In this document: positions 25,656-34,238 of the stretch, piece after piece
Position numbering within the stretch: the stretch's first letter is position 1
Layout: every line of letters begins with the position of its first letter
Origin: Streptomyces sp. CB00455
Lineage (GTDB): Bacteria; Actinomycetota; Actinomycetes; Streptomycetales; Streptomycetaceae
DNA length: 64,000 nucleotides
Assembly: GCF_001905445.1 (NCBI RefSeq)
Contig: NZ_LIVQ01000004.1
Location: forward strand, 454,175-518,174
Direction of reading: 5' to 3'
Translations under genes and position numbers: made by a program
Notes under the pieces: generated by a model
Databases searched by the model: none
Told to the model about the DNA's origin: nothing
The model's input: only the letters and a program-made list of their open reading frames with translations

Positions 25656-27611
25656 TCAGTCCTCGCTGGAAGCGCCCGGGAGCCTGCTCTGGATCAGGTC
25701 CATGACCGAGGAGTCGGCCAGCGTGGTGACGTCGCCGACCGCCCGGTTCTCCGCGACGTCGCGGAGCAGCCGGCGCATGATCTTGCCCGAGCGGGTCTTC
25801 GGGAGCTCCTGGACCGGCAGGATCCGCTTCGGCTTGGCGATCGGGCCGAGCGTGGCGCCCACGTGGTTGCGCAGCTCCGCGACCAGGCTCTCGGTCTCGG
25901 AGGCGCTGCCGCGCAGGATCACGAAGGCCACGATGGCCTGCCCGGTCGTCTCGTCGTTGGCGCCGACCACGGCCGCCTCGGCGACCGCGGGGTGCGAGAC
26001 GAGCGCCGACTCGACCTCGGTGGTGGAGATGTTGTGGCCGGAGACCAGCATCACGTCGTCTACCCGGCCGAGCAGCCAGATGTCGCCGTCCTCGTCCTTC
26101 TTGGCACCGTCGCCCGCGAAGTACTTGCCCTCGAAGCGCGACCAGTAGGTGTCGATGAACCGCTGGTCGTCGCCCCAGATGGTGCGCAGCATCGACGGCC
26201 ACGGCTCGGTCAGCACGAGGTAGCCGCCGCCGCCGTTCGGGACCTCGCCCGCCTCGTCGTCCACCACGGTGGCGCCGATGCCGGGCAGCGCGCGCTGCGC
26301 CGAGCCCGGCTTGGTCTGTGTGACGCCGGGCAGCGGGGAGATCATCATGGCGCCGGTCTCGGTCTGCCACCACGTGTCCACGATCGGACAGCGGTCGCCG
26401 CCGATGTGCTTGCGGTACCACATCCAGGCCTCCGGGTTGATCGGCTCGCCGACGGAGCCCAGGACGCGAAGGCTGGAGAGGTCGAACTTCGCGGGGATGT
26501 CGTCGCCCCACTTCATGAAGGTCCGGATGGCCGTGGGCGCCGTGTAGAGGAGGGTGACGCCGTACTTCTGCACGATCTCCCAGAACCGGCCCTGGTGCGG
26601 GGTGTCCGGGGTGCCCTCGTACATCACCTGGGTGGCGCCGTTGGCGAGCGGACCGTAGACGATGTAGGAGTGCCCGGTCACCCAGCCGATGTCGGCGGTG
26701 CACCAGTAGACGTCGGTGTCCGGCTTCAGGTCGAAGACGGCGTGGTGGGTGTAGGCCGCCTGCGTGAGGTAGCCGCCCGAGGTGTGCAGGATGCCCTTCG
26801 GCTTACCCGTGGTCCCCGAGGTGTAGAGGATGAAGAGCGGGTGCTCGGCGTCGAAGGGCTGCGCGGTGTGCTCGGCCAACTGGCGGCCGACGGCATCGTG
26901 CCACCAGATGTCCCGGCCCTCGCTGAAGGCGGTGTCCTGGCCGGTGCGGCGCACGACGAGCACGTGCTCGACCTGCGGGCACTTGGCGACGGCCTCGTCG
27001 ATGGCGGGCTTGAGGGCGGTCGGCTTGCCGCGGCGGTAGCCGCCGTCGGCGGTGATCACGAGCTTGGCGTCCGCGTCCTGGATGCGGGAGGCGACGGCGT
27101 CCGCGGAGAAGCCGCCGAAGACCACGGAGTGCGCGGCGCCGATGCGGGCGCACGCGAGCATCGCGACGACCGCCTCGGGGATCATCGGCAGGTAGACGGC
27201 GACGCGGTCGCCCGCCTGGACGCCCAGCTCGGTCAGGGCGTGGGCGGCCCGGCAGACCTCGTCCTTGAGCTCGGCGTAGGTGATCGCGCGGCTGTCGCCG
27301 GGCTCGCCCTCGAAGTGGATCGCGACACGGTCGCCGTTGCCGGCCTCGACGTGCCGGTCCAAGCAGTTGTACGCGACGTTCAGCTTGCCGTCCGCGAACC
27401 ACTTCGCGAAGGGCGGGTTGCTCCAGTCGAGCGTCTCGGCCGGCTCCGTGGCCCAGGTCAGCCGCCGGGCCTGCTCGGCCCAGAAGCCCAGCCGGTCCGC
27501 GTCGGCCTGTGCGTACGCCGCCTCGGTGACATTGGCAGCGGCGGCCAGATCGGCGGGCGGTGCGAACCGCCGCTCCTCCTTGAGCAGATTGGCCAGGCTT
27601 TCATTGCTCAC
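25656..27611 (-). CDS. acs: acetyl-CoA synthetase
   Basis: A 651-residue AMP-forming ligase starting at GTG 27611, with GGGAGA upstream. Motifs: the acyl-adenylate P-loop YTSGTTGKPKG, WCTADIGWVTGHSYI, VDTWWQTETG (substrate pocket Trp and ETG), and GRVDDVMLVSGHNIS at the hinge. The C-terminal SGKIMRRLLRD holds the lysine that is acetylated to switch the enzyme off in many bacteria. It converts acetate, ATP and CoA into acetyl-CoA in the cytoplasm. A DasR-like half-palindromic site lies about 90 bases upstream of the start. Confidence 0.95.
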   Translation of the reverse strand: MSNESLANLLKEERRFAPPADLAAAANVTEAAYAQADADRLGFWAEQARRLTWATEPAETLDWSNPPFAKWFADGKLNVAYNCLDRHVEAGNGDRVAIHFEGEPGDSRAITYAELKDEVCRAAHALTELGVQAGDRVAVYLPMIPEAVVAMLACARIGAAHSVVFGGFSADAVASRIQDADAKLVITADGGYRRGKPTALKPAIDEAVAKCPQVEHVLVVRRTGQDTAFSEGRDIWWHDAVGRQLAEHTAQPFDAEHPLFILYTSGTTGKPKGILHTSGGYLTQAAYTHHAVFDLKPDTDVYWCTADIGWVTGHSYIVYGPLANGATQVMYEGTPDTPHQGRFWEIVQKYGVTLLYTAPTAIRTFMKWGDDIPAKFDLSSLRVLGSVGEPINPEAWMWYRKHIGGDRCPIVDTWWQTETGAMMISPLPGVTQTKPGSAQRALPGIGATVVDDEAGEVPNGGGGYLVLTEPWPSMLRTIWGDDQRFIDTYWSRFEGKYFAGDGAKKDEDGDIWLLGRVDDVMLVSGHNISTTEVESALVSHPAVAEAAVVGANDETTGQAIVAFVILRGSASETESLVAELRNHVGATLGPIAKPKRILPVQELPKTRSGKIMRRLLRDVAENRAVGDVTTLADSSVMDLIQSRLPGASSED

Positions 27612-27698
27612 GACATCTCCCTTTCCCAGGGTGTCCGTTGTGTCCCCGGGCATAGCTCATCAGTCAGCGGCCCAGGTGACAAGGGGTAACCTGAAATT

Positions 27699-27708
27699 GG
27701 TTTAGACC
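27699..27708. promoter_or_regulatory. possible DasR (dre)-like operator upstream of acs
   Basis: GGTTTAGACC, within ATTGGTTTAGACCTA, differs by one base from the core palindrome GGTCTAGACC of dre sites, which GlcNAc-responsive DasR binds. It also resembles the TGGTCTAGACCT repeats of chitinase promoters. It lies 88-97 bases before the acs start. Binding is unproven. Confidence 0.4.
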
Positions 27709-27732
27709 TATAGCACGCCAGCACCTATGCGA

Positions 27733-27767
27733 CGGCCCCTCCCCGCTGCGGGTGCGGGAAGGGGCCG
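27733..27767 (-). terminator. terminator of the SulP-carbonic anhydrase gene
   Basis: A 14-base stem (27733-27746, 27754-27767) with one mismatch and a 7-base loop, about 58 bases beyond the stop of the leftward SulP fusion gene. Confidence 0.7.
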
Positions 27768-27824
27768 AACGATTGCACGGGTACCGGAGAGTACCGGTTC
27801 GGGCGTGCCGCGAAGACGTCGTGA

Positions 27825-30257
27825 TCAGACGCTCTGGCCGACGGTGTCGAAGACCCGGCAGTCGAAGAAGTCCTCGCCCCCCGAGAGCAGGTAGGCCTGC
27901 GCCTCACCCACGTGGAAGTACATCCCGTGCAGCTCCAGCGTGCCCTCGGCGAGCCGCCTGGCCACCGATTCGTGGGCCCGCAGGTGCTCCAGCTGCTGCA
28001 CCACATTGGTCAGGCACAGCTGCTCCACGGCGTCGGCCGGGAGCCGGCCCGAGATCCGGGCCCAGGCGTGGTGGCGGCTGGCCATCCGCTCCAGGCTGGG
28101 CAGACCGTGCCGCAGCCAGCGGCGCAGCGGGGTCATGGGCGCCCCGGGGGTGGAGTCGAGCAGCGCCTGCATGGCTCCGCACCCGGAGTGCCCGCACACC
28201 GTGATGCTGTCAACCTGGAGCACGTCCACCGCGTACTCGATGGCCGCCGCGACCGAGTCGTCGGTGGATTCGGCGCCCGGCAGCGGGACGAGGTTGCCGA
28301 CATTGCGGACGGTGAAGAGGTCACCCGGTCCGCTGGCCGTGATCATGCTGGTGACCAGGCGGGAGTCGGCGCAGGTGAGGAAGAGCTGGGAGGGGCGCTG
28401 CCCCTCGCGGGCGAGTCGGGCCAGCTCGTCGCGCACGTGGGGGGCGGTGTCGCGCTGGAAGGCGCCGATCCCGTTTGCCAGCTGGCCGGCGCCGCGCCGC
28501 CGGGGAGGCGCCGTGGCCGCCGCCGGTGCCTGGCCCGACGCGGATGCCGATGCCGATGCCGCTGCCGACGCCGCTGCCAGGGTGGCGGTCGTCCGCTCCG
28601 GCTCCGTAGGGGTGTTCGCGGCGCGGTGGTCGCAGTGGTTCTGCCACGGAGTCCAGGGGCGGCAGCACTGGTGCCCGCCGCGCTGGGAGGTGCGCCGGGC
28701 CAGGTCGGAGTGCTGGGCCCCCTCGGCGTGGCGGCCGGTGACCTCCACCGATCCCCCGTGCGCCACGTGGGCGTCCTGCCAGTCCTGGAGCGTCTCGTAG
28801 GCCGCGTGGTCCATGAAGGAGCCGTCCAGCTCGACCAGCACGCGTGCTTCGTGCGGGATGTGGCTCAGCACCCGGCTCAGCCGCGGCACCGCGAGGAAGG
28901 TCAACTGCCCTCGCGCCCAGACTCGGTGGACGCCGCTGTCCAGCTGCTCCACCGTGATGCGGGTCCGCGTCAGGCGGTACAGAGCCAGTGCGACCGCCAC
29001 CGCGATGCCGATGGCGACGCCCTCCAGGACCCCGCCGAGGACCACGGCCACGATGGTCGTCCCGTAGACCAGGGCCTCCCGGTGCCGGGTGACGCTGCGC
29101 AGGTGCGTGGCATTCACCATCTGCACGCCCACCGCCATCACGAGCGCGGCGAGCGCGGCGAGCGGAATCAGGTCCAAGACCGGCACGAGCAGCCCGGTCG
29201 CGAGCAGGATCCACAGGCCGTGCAACATGACCGACCGCCTGCTCACGGCGCCGGACTTGACGTTGGCCACGCTGCGGACCGCTCCGCCCGCGACGGGCAG
29301 TCCGCCGAGGGCGCCGGAGACGATGTTGGCCGCTCCCTGTCCCCGCAGCTCCCGGTTGAGGTCGGCGCGCGGCGGCCGCCGGCCGGCGGCGCGCTCGGAG
29401 GCGATCAGTTTGTCGGTCGCGACGGCGGAGAGCAGGGACTCCACGCTGCCGACCAGGGTGACGGTCAGTACGGCGGCGATGATCCCGAGGGCCGGCCCCT
29501 CGGGCATCTGGGGCAGCGCGTGGCTGCGCCACGAGGGCAGGTCCACCCGCGGCAGGCTGAGCCCGGCCAGGGCGGCGAAGGCGGTGGCCGTCGCGACGGC
29601 GGCGAGGGCGGCCGGCACCTTGCGCAGGGCGCGGCCCGTGCGCCCGGGCAGCTTGGGCCAGCCGAACAGGACGAGCAGGGTCAGCACGCTGATGCCGAGT
29701 GCGGCCGGGTGCAGCTCCGCCATTTGCGCCGGCAGCCCGAGGACATTGGCGACGGCCGAGCTCTGCGGGGTACCGCCGAGCACGATGTGCAGCTGGGCCA
29801 GCGCGATGGTCACGCCGACGCCCGCGAGCATGCCGTGGACGATGGCCGGGCTGACCATGAGGGCGGACCGGGCGGTGCGCAACAGGGCCAGGCCGACCTG
29901 GCAGAAACCGGCGAACACGGTGATGGCGCAGGTGGTGCGCCATCCGTAGTGCTGGACCAACTCGGCGGTGACGACCGTGAGTCCGGCCGCGGGCCCGCTC
30001 ACCTGGAGGGGTGCGCCGCCGAGGCGTCCGGCGACGATTCCGCCGACCGCGGCGGCGACCAGGCCGGCCTGGAGCGGTGCTCCGGTGGCCAGCGCGATGC
30101 CGAGCGAGAACGGCAGGGCGATCAGGAAGACGGCGAGGGAGGCGGAGAGGTCCGCGGGCAGGTCCTTGGGGCGGTCCCTGCGGCGCTGTGCACCGGAGGC
30201 CGCGAGGGCCTTCCCGTGCGTCTCTTCGCTCGTGCGTGGGGGGCAGGTGGCTGTCAT
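27825..30257 (-). CDS. SulP-family anion transporter fused to a beta-carbonic anhydrase
   Basis: A 810-residue two-part protein from ATG 30257, with GAGGAG upstream. Residues about 35-430 are the SulP/SLC26 membrane domain (LAVFLIALPFSLGIALATG, LQVSGPAAGLTVV, GSVESLLSAVATDKL). Residues 440-510 carry a STAS-like segment (VLVELDGSFMDHAAYETLQ). After an Ala/Ser-rich linker (about 555-580) comes a complete beta-carbonic anhydrase with zinc ligands in LTCADSR and CGHSGCGAM. The inferred role is bicarbonate transport coupled to CO2/bicarbonate interconversion at the membrane. Fusions of this kind are known in bacteria. It is divergent from the lipoprotein gene at 30493. Confidence 0.92.
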   Translation of the reverse strand: MTATCPPRTSEETHGKALAASGAQRRRDRPKDLPADLSASLAVFLIALPFSLGIALATGAPLQAGLVAAAVGGIVAGRLGGAPLQVSGPAAGLTVVTAELVQHYGWRTTCAITVFAGFCQVGLALLRTARSALMVSPAIVHGMLAGVGVTIALAQLHIVLGGTPQSSAVANVLGLPAQMAELHPAALGISVLTLLVLFGWPKLPGRTGRALRKVPAALAAVATATAFAALAGLSLPRVDLPSWRSHALPQMPEGPALGIIAAVLTVTLVGSVESLLSAVATDKLIASERAAGRRPPRADLNRELRGQGAANIVSGALGGLPVAGGAVRSVANVKSGAVSRRSVMLHGLWILLATGLLVPVLDLIPLAALAALVMAVGVQMVNATHLRSVTRHREALVYGTTIVAVVLGGVLEGVAIGIAVAVALALYRLTRTRITVEQLDSGVHRVWARGQLTFLAVPRLSRVLSHIPHEARVLVELDGSFMDHAAYETLQDWQDAHVAHGGSVEVTGRHAEGAQHSDLARRTSQRGGHQCCRPWTPWQNHCDHRAANTPTEPERTTATLAAASAAASASASASGQAPAAATAPPRRRGAGQLANGIGAFQRDTAPHVRDELARLAREGQRPSQLFLTCADSRLVTSMITASGPGDLFTVRNVGNLVPLPGAESTDDSVAAAIEYAVDVLQVDSITVCGHSGCGAMQALLDSTPGAPMTPLRRWLRHGLPSLERMASRHHAWARISGRLPADAVEQLCLTNVVQQLEHLRAHESVARRLAEGTLELHGMYFHVGEAQAYLLSGGEDFFDCRVFDTVGQSV

Positions 30258-30492
30258 GGGTCCCGTCTCCTCGGGGAGAGTGATGAAGCGGCGGGAGTCT
30301 CAACGCTCGGTAAATGGATGGTAATGGAGAGTAAAGAACGATGGTGGATAATACGGGCAAATAGCCTACGAATTACCACGCACGGGTGATTAAGCATTTT
30401 GTACGGCTTGTCATACTTTCTTCTTTGCGGACCGCGTGGGACGTTGCGGCGCGGAAGTCCTGCGATGGAACTGCGAGGGAGAGGTGGGGCGG

Positions 30493-31800
30493 ATGATCGC
30501 CGCCACGAAGAAGATCGCCGGCGGCCTGGTCGCCACGGCGCTGGTCCTTGGGGGTGCCGGCTGCAGCACCTCGGAACCCGCCAAGTCCCCGGCCCCCGGG
30601 GGCCAGAACGCCCGCAAGGGCGCCGTGCCCGAGGCGCCCGGCAGCGTCAACCGGCCCATCGGTGACGGGTCGACCGTCTACACCGGTGCGCAGCCGAACG
30701 TACAGAAGCCGCAGAAGCTCAAGCCCGGCGAAAAGCCGCCGCAGTTCGTGGTGTTCTCCTGGGACGGGGCCGGCGAGGACAGTCAGAAGCTCTTCTCGCA
30801 TTTCCGCGAGGTGGGCAAGAAGTACAACGCCCGCATGACGTACTTCCTCAGCGGCGTGTACATGCTCCCCGAGGAGAAGCGCTCCCTCTACACCGCCCCG
30901 CAGCACGCGCCGGGCCGATCCGACATCGGATTCGGCGACCTCCAGGGCATCAAGGACACCGCCACCCAGGTCCGCGCGGCCTGGCTGGAGGGCAACGAGA
31001 TCGGTACCCACTTCAACGGCCACTTCTGCGGCCCCGACGGCGGCGTCGGCACCTGGTCGGTGGAGGAGTGGAAGAGCGAGATCAACCAGGCGAAGTCCTT
31101 CGTCAAGAACTGGAAGACCAACGCCGGCCTGAAGGACCACGCGCCGCTCCCCTTCGACTACGACAAGGAACTCATCGGGGCCCGCACCCCCTGCCTCGAA
31201 GGCCAGAAGAACTTCATGCTGGCGGCCAGGGACATGGGCTTCCGCTACGACTCCAGCGGCATCAGCAAGCAGATCTGGCCCAAGAAGACGGACGGGCTCT
31301 GGGACCTGCCGCTCCAGCTCGTGCCCATGCCGGGCCGCGCCTTCGACACGCTGAGCATGGACTACAACTACATGGTCAACCAGTCGGGGACCACCTCGCA
31401 GGGCGACCCCTCGCAGCACACGTACTGGGGCGACCAGATGCGCGACGGCCTGCGGCAGGCCTTCGACCGGGCCTATCAGGGCAACCGCGCACCGCTGATC
31501 ATCGGCAACCACTTCGAGTCCTGGAACGGCGGCACCTACATGCGCGCCGTCGAGGAGTCCATCGAGTCGATGTGCACCCAGAAGGAGGTCCGCTGCGTGC
31601 CGTTCCGCGAGCTGGCGGACTGGCTGGACGCACAGGACCCCAAGGCCCTGGAGTGGATGCGCACCCTCGACGTCGGCGAGGCGCCGAAGCAGGGCTGGTC
31701 GAAGTTCCTGACCGCGGGACCGCCGCCCGCTCCGCCGGCGGCCCCCGCGGCCGTCACGCCGGCTGGGGAGCAGGCCGAAGCGGGAGGTGAGGAGGGCTGA
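30493..31800 (+). CDS. lipoprotein with a polysaccharide-deacetylase-like domain
   Basis: A 435-residue protein from ATG 30493, with GGTGGGGCGG upstream. The signal peptide ends in the lipobox LGGAGC, so it is lipid-anchored outside the membrane. FVVFSWDGAGED matches the first NodB-type motif (TFDDG-like, here SWDGA), and GNEIGTHFNGHFC matches the H-x3-5-H region. This places it in the polysaccharide deacetylase superfamily, with altered metal ligands. RYDSSG and GNHFESWNGG continue the barrel. The C-terminal 30 residues are Pro/Ala-rich. Activity on wall or surface polymer is possible but not assured. It ends tail-to-tail with the CooC-like ATPase gene (47-base overlap). Confidence 0.82.
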   Translation: MIAATKKIAGGLVATALVLGGAGCSTSEPAKSPAPGGQNARKGAVPEAPGSVNRPIGDGSTVYTGAQPNVQKPQKLKPGEKPPQFVVFSWDGAGEDSQKLFSHFREVGKKYNARMTYFLSGVYMLPEEKRSLYTAPQHAPGRSDIGFGDLQGIKDTATQVRAAWLEGNEIGTHFNGHFCGPDGGVGTWSVEEWKSEINQAKSFVKNWKTNAGLKDHAPLPFDYDKELIGARTPCLEGQKNFMLAARDMGFRYDSSGISKQIWPKKTDGLWDLPLQLVPMPGRAFDTLSMDYNYMVNQSGTTSQGDPSQHTYWGDQMRDGLRQAFDRAYQGNRAPLIIGNHFESWNGGTYMRAVEESIESMCTQKEVRCVPFRELADWLDAQDPKALEWMRTLDVGEAPKQGWSKFLTAGPPPAPPAAPAAVTPAGEQAEAGGEEG

Positions 31801-32812
31801 CGGGAGCGTCGCCCTGCGCCGCCTCCCCGGGAGCCCGGTCCGCCGCGCTCTCCTCGCGCAGGACGAAACCGGGATCGACCTGGTCCGCCAGATCGGTCCC
31901 GGTCTTGGCGTTGCCCCAGCTCTGAGCGTTCTTGAGGTGGAAACCCACCATCTGCTCGGTGTACCGCTCCCAGTCGCGGTGCGCGTAGGAGTCGTCGGCC
32001 GCGTCCTGCAGGGACTGCAGGGCCAGCCGGTTGGTCGCCTCCAGCAGCTCGAAGGCGGCCGGCCGGCCCTTCTCCATCGCTCGCACCCAGTCGGAGTGCC
32101 CCACGGTGACCAGCAGGTCCTCGCCCACCTCGTCCTGGAGGAACTCGATGTCCTCGGGCCCCTGCACCTTGTTGCCGACGACCTTGAGCGAGACCCCGAA
32201 GTCGCGGGCGTACTCCTTGTACTGGCGGTAGACACCGATGCCCTTGCGGGTCGGCTCGGCCACCAGGAAGGTCACGTCGAAGCGCGTGAACATGCCGGAG
32301 GCGAAGGAGTCGGAGCCTGCGGTCATGTCGACGACGACGTACTCGTCGGGCCCGTCCACGAGGTGGTTGAGGCACAGCTCGACCGCCCCGACCTTGGAGT
32401 GGTAGCAGGCCACGCCGAGGTCGGCCTCGGTGAACGGCCCGGTCGCCATGAGCCGTACGGGCTCTCCGTCGAGCAGGACGGTGCGCGCGCAGGCGTCGTA
32501 CACCGGGTTGTCCTCGGTCACCCGCAGCAGGCGTGAACCCCGGCCGGGCGGGGTCGTCTTGATCATTCTGTCGGCGGAGGTGATGCGGGGGTTGGAGCCC
32601 CGCAGGTACTCCTTGATCAGGGGAAGGTGGGCGCCCATCGCGGGCAGTGCGGCGGCCTCGTCCTCGCCGAGACCGAGCGCGGCGCCCAGATGCTGGTTGA
32701 TGTCGGCGTCCACTGCGATGACGGGGGCTTCATTGGCGGCGAGGTGGCGGATGAAGAGCGAGGACAGCGTCGTCTTGCCGCTGCCGCCCTTTCCCACGAA
32801 AGCGATCTTCAT
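31754..32812 (-). CDS. CooC/MinD-type P-loop ATPase
   Basis: A 352-residue ATPase starting at ATG 32812: MKIAFVGKGGSGKTTLSSLF has the deviant Walker A with both lysines, VIAVDADINQHLG the Walker A-prime Asp, and VVDMTAGSDSFASGMF the switch II. These are features of the CooC group, which inserts nickel or otherwise serves metalloenzyme maturation, but no Ni enzyme is nearby. The family is widespread in Streptomyces without assigned function. The C-terminal 50 residues are Pro/Ala-rich and overlap the 3' end of the convergent lipoprotein gene. A GTG two codons upstream is an alternative start. Confidence 0.85.
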   Translation of the reverse strand: MKIAFVGKGGSGKTTLSSLFIRHLAANEAPVIAVDADINQHLGAALGLGEDEAAALPAMGAHLPLIKEYLRGSNPRITSADRMIKTTPPGRGSRLLRVTEDNPVYDACARTVLLDGEPVRLMATGPFTEADLGVACYHSKVGAVELCLNHLVDGPDEYVVVDMTAGSDSFASGMFTRFDVTFLVAEPTRKGIGVYRQYKEYARDFGVSLKVVGNKVQGPEDIEFLQDEVGEDLLVTVGHSDWVRAMEKGRPAAFELLEATNRLALQSLQDAADDSYAHRDWERYTEQMVGFHLKNAQSWGNAKTGTDLADQVDPGFVLREESAADRAPGEAAQGDAPVSPPHLPLRPAPQPA

Positions 32813-32921
32813 GTTCACCAAGCGTAGCGGCTTGACCGCGAAGAGTGGTCGAAGTGAGTGAAGAAGACCACTCCAAGGAGGGGTCGGTGTCACGGGTGGC
32901 CAGTGCGTAGGCTCCCTACTT

Positions 32922-33743
32922 ATGAGTAGCGCTTCTGACCCGCTGGCCCCGCTGGCCGGGCTGCCCGGTGTCGCCGATTCCGTGGATTCCGTACGCAAGG
33001 CCGTGGACCGTGTCTACGGGCACCGGGTGATGCGCCGCCGCAGCGGCGAGATCACCTCGGAGGCCGCGCTGCGCGGTGCCCGCGGGAGCGCGGCGCTGTC
33101 CGGCGCGGACTGGGCGCTGGAGGAGGTCCGCCGCAGGACCGACTTCGGCTCGGAGGCCGAGGCGCTGACGGTGGGCGCCGCGCTGCGGCTCACCGCGGAG
33201 GCGGGGCAGCTGCTGAGCATCTGGCGCCAGTCGCCGCTGCGGGTCCTGGCGCGGCTGCACCTCGTGGCGTCGGGGTCGACGGCGGACGGCGACGTGGTGG
33301 GCAGGCCGCGGCTTGCGGGCGAGCCGGTGCACGAACCGCTGGTGGACCTCCCGCTGCCGGACGCGGAAGAGGTCGCGGGCCGACTGGACGGACTGTCCCG
33401 GCTGGTCATCGCGGGCGGGTCCGCCCCGGCGCTGGTGACGGCAGCGGTCGTGCACGGCGAGCTGCTGGCCCTGCGCCCCTTCGGTACGTACAACGGGCTG
33501 GTCGCGCGGGCCGCCGAGCGCATCGTCCTGATCAACAGCGGTCTGGATCCCAAGGCGATCTGCCCGGCGGAGGTCGGGCACGCGGAACAGGGCCGGGAGG
33601 CGTACCTGGCCGCCTTCGAGGGCTACGTCTCCGGCACTCCGGAGGGGCTGGGCGCCTGGATCGCCCACTGCGGGCGGGCGGTCGAGCTGGGCGTGCGGGA
33701 GTCGACGGCGGTGTGCGAGGCCCTGCAGCGGGGCGCGGCCTGA
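32922..33743 (+). CDS. Fic-like protein with degenerate active site
   Basis: A 273-residue, all-helical protein. Residues 178-196 (HGELLALRPFGTYNGLVAR) align with the Fic motif HPFxxGNGRxxR, but the catalytic His is Arg (RPFGTYNGLVAR) and GNG is YNG. The N-terminal RGSAALSGAD near residues 52-62 sits where Fic proteins carry the S-x-x-x-E-G inhibitory motif, with Glu replaced. AMP transfer is therefore unlikely, and the protein may be a binding scaffold. The order Fic-like, HAD phosphatase, 6C RNA, ssd resembles Rv3662c-Rv3660c of M. tuberculosis (from memory). The ATG lies 110 bases from the divergent ATPase start. Confidence 0.7.
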   Translation: MSSASDPLAPLAGLPGVADSVDSVRKAVDRVYGHRVMRRRSGEITSEAALRGARGSAALSGADWALEEVRRRTDFGSEAEALTVGAALRLTAEAGQLLSIWRQSPLRVLARLHLVASGSTADGDVVGRPRLAGEPVHEPLVDLPLPDAEEVAGRLDGLSRLVIAGGSAPALVTAAVVHGELLALRPFGTYNGLVARAAERIVLINSGLDPKAICPAEVGHAEQGREAYLAAFEGYVSGTPEGLGAWIAHCGRAVELGVRESTAVCEALQRGAA

Positions 33744-34238
33744 CGCCTGACGGGCGGCGGACCGTCCCGGGGCGCGGCGGCGTCCGGAGGAGCCGTGAGG
33801 AGCCGGAGCGGCTGGGGGTCCGGAGCGGCTGGGGGAGCGTGAGGAGCCGGAGCGGCCGGGGGGTCCGGGGTGGCCGGACAAAGGGTTGCGGCGACACCGT
33901 TTTGCTGGTGTCGCCGCTGGCACTCCCGCCGTGTTACCAAGCGTCCTCGAAATATGCCCATCAGGTCGGGAACTTTGCCCGTCACCTGGTGCGGCTGGCC
34001 CGTAATCGACGGGTCGACGTCGCGTGGGTGCTCGGCGTTCGTGCTTCGGTCCGTGGGCCTTACTGCGTTTTAAAGATGATCCTCTCGGATGTTCTTTGGT
34101 CTCGCGGGCCGTTGACTCCTTTGTACTCCGCTTCCGAGATGAGCGAAACCCCTGGTCGGACTTCTTTACTTTCCTGGACGGATTGGTGCGAAACGGATAT
34201 CTCGCACCATCGCATTACCGGCCATTTCGCCGCGGGGC
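33744..34238. other. intergenic region with GC-rich repeats, then a lower-GC stretch
   Basis: 33790-33870 holds imperfect repeats of GGAGCCGGAGCGGC(T/C)GGGGG. From about 33900 to 34235 the GC content falls below that of the neighbours, and several short open frames appear on both strands. None has a ribosome site, proper codon use or recognisable protein. No function is apparent. The Fic-like gene and the HAD gene converge here, so 3' untranslated regions and terminators are expected. Confidence 0.55.
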
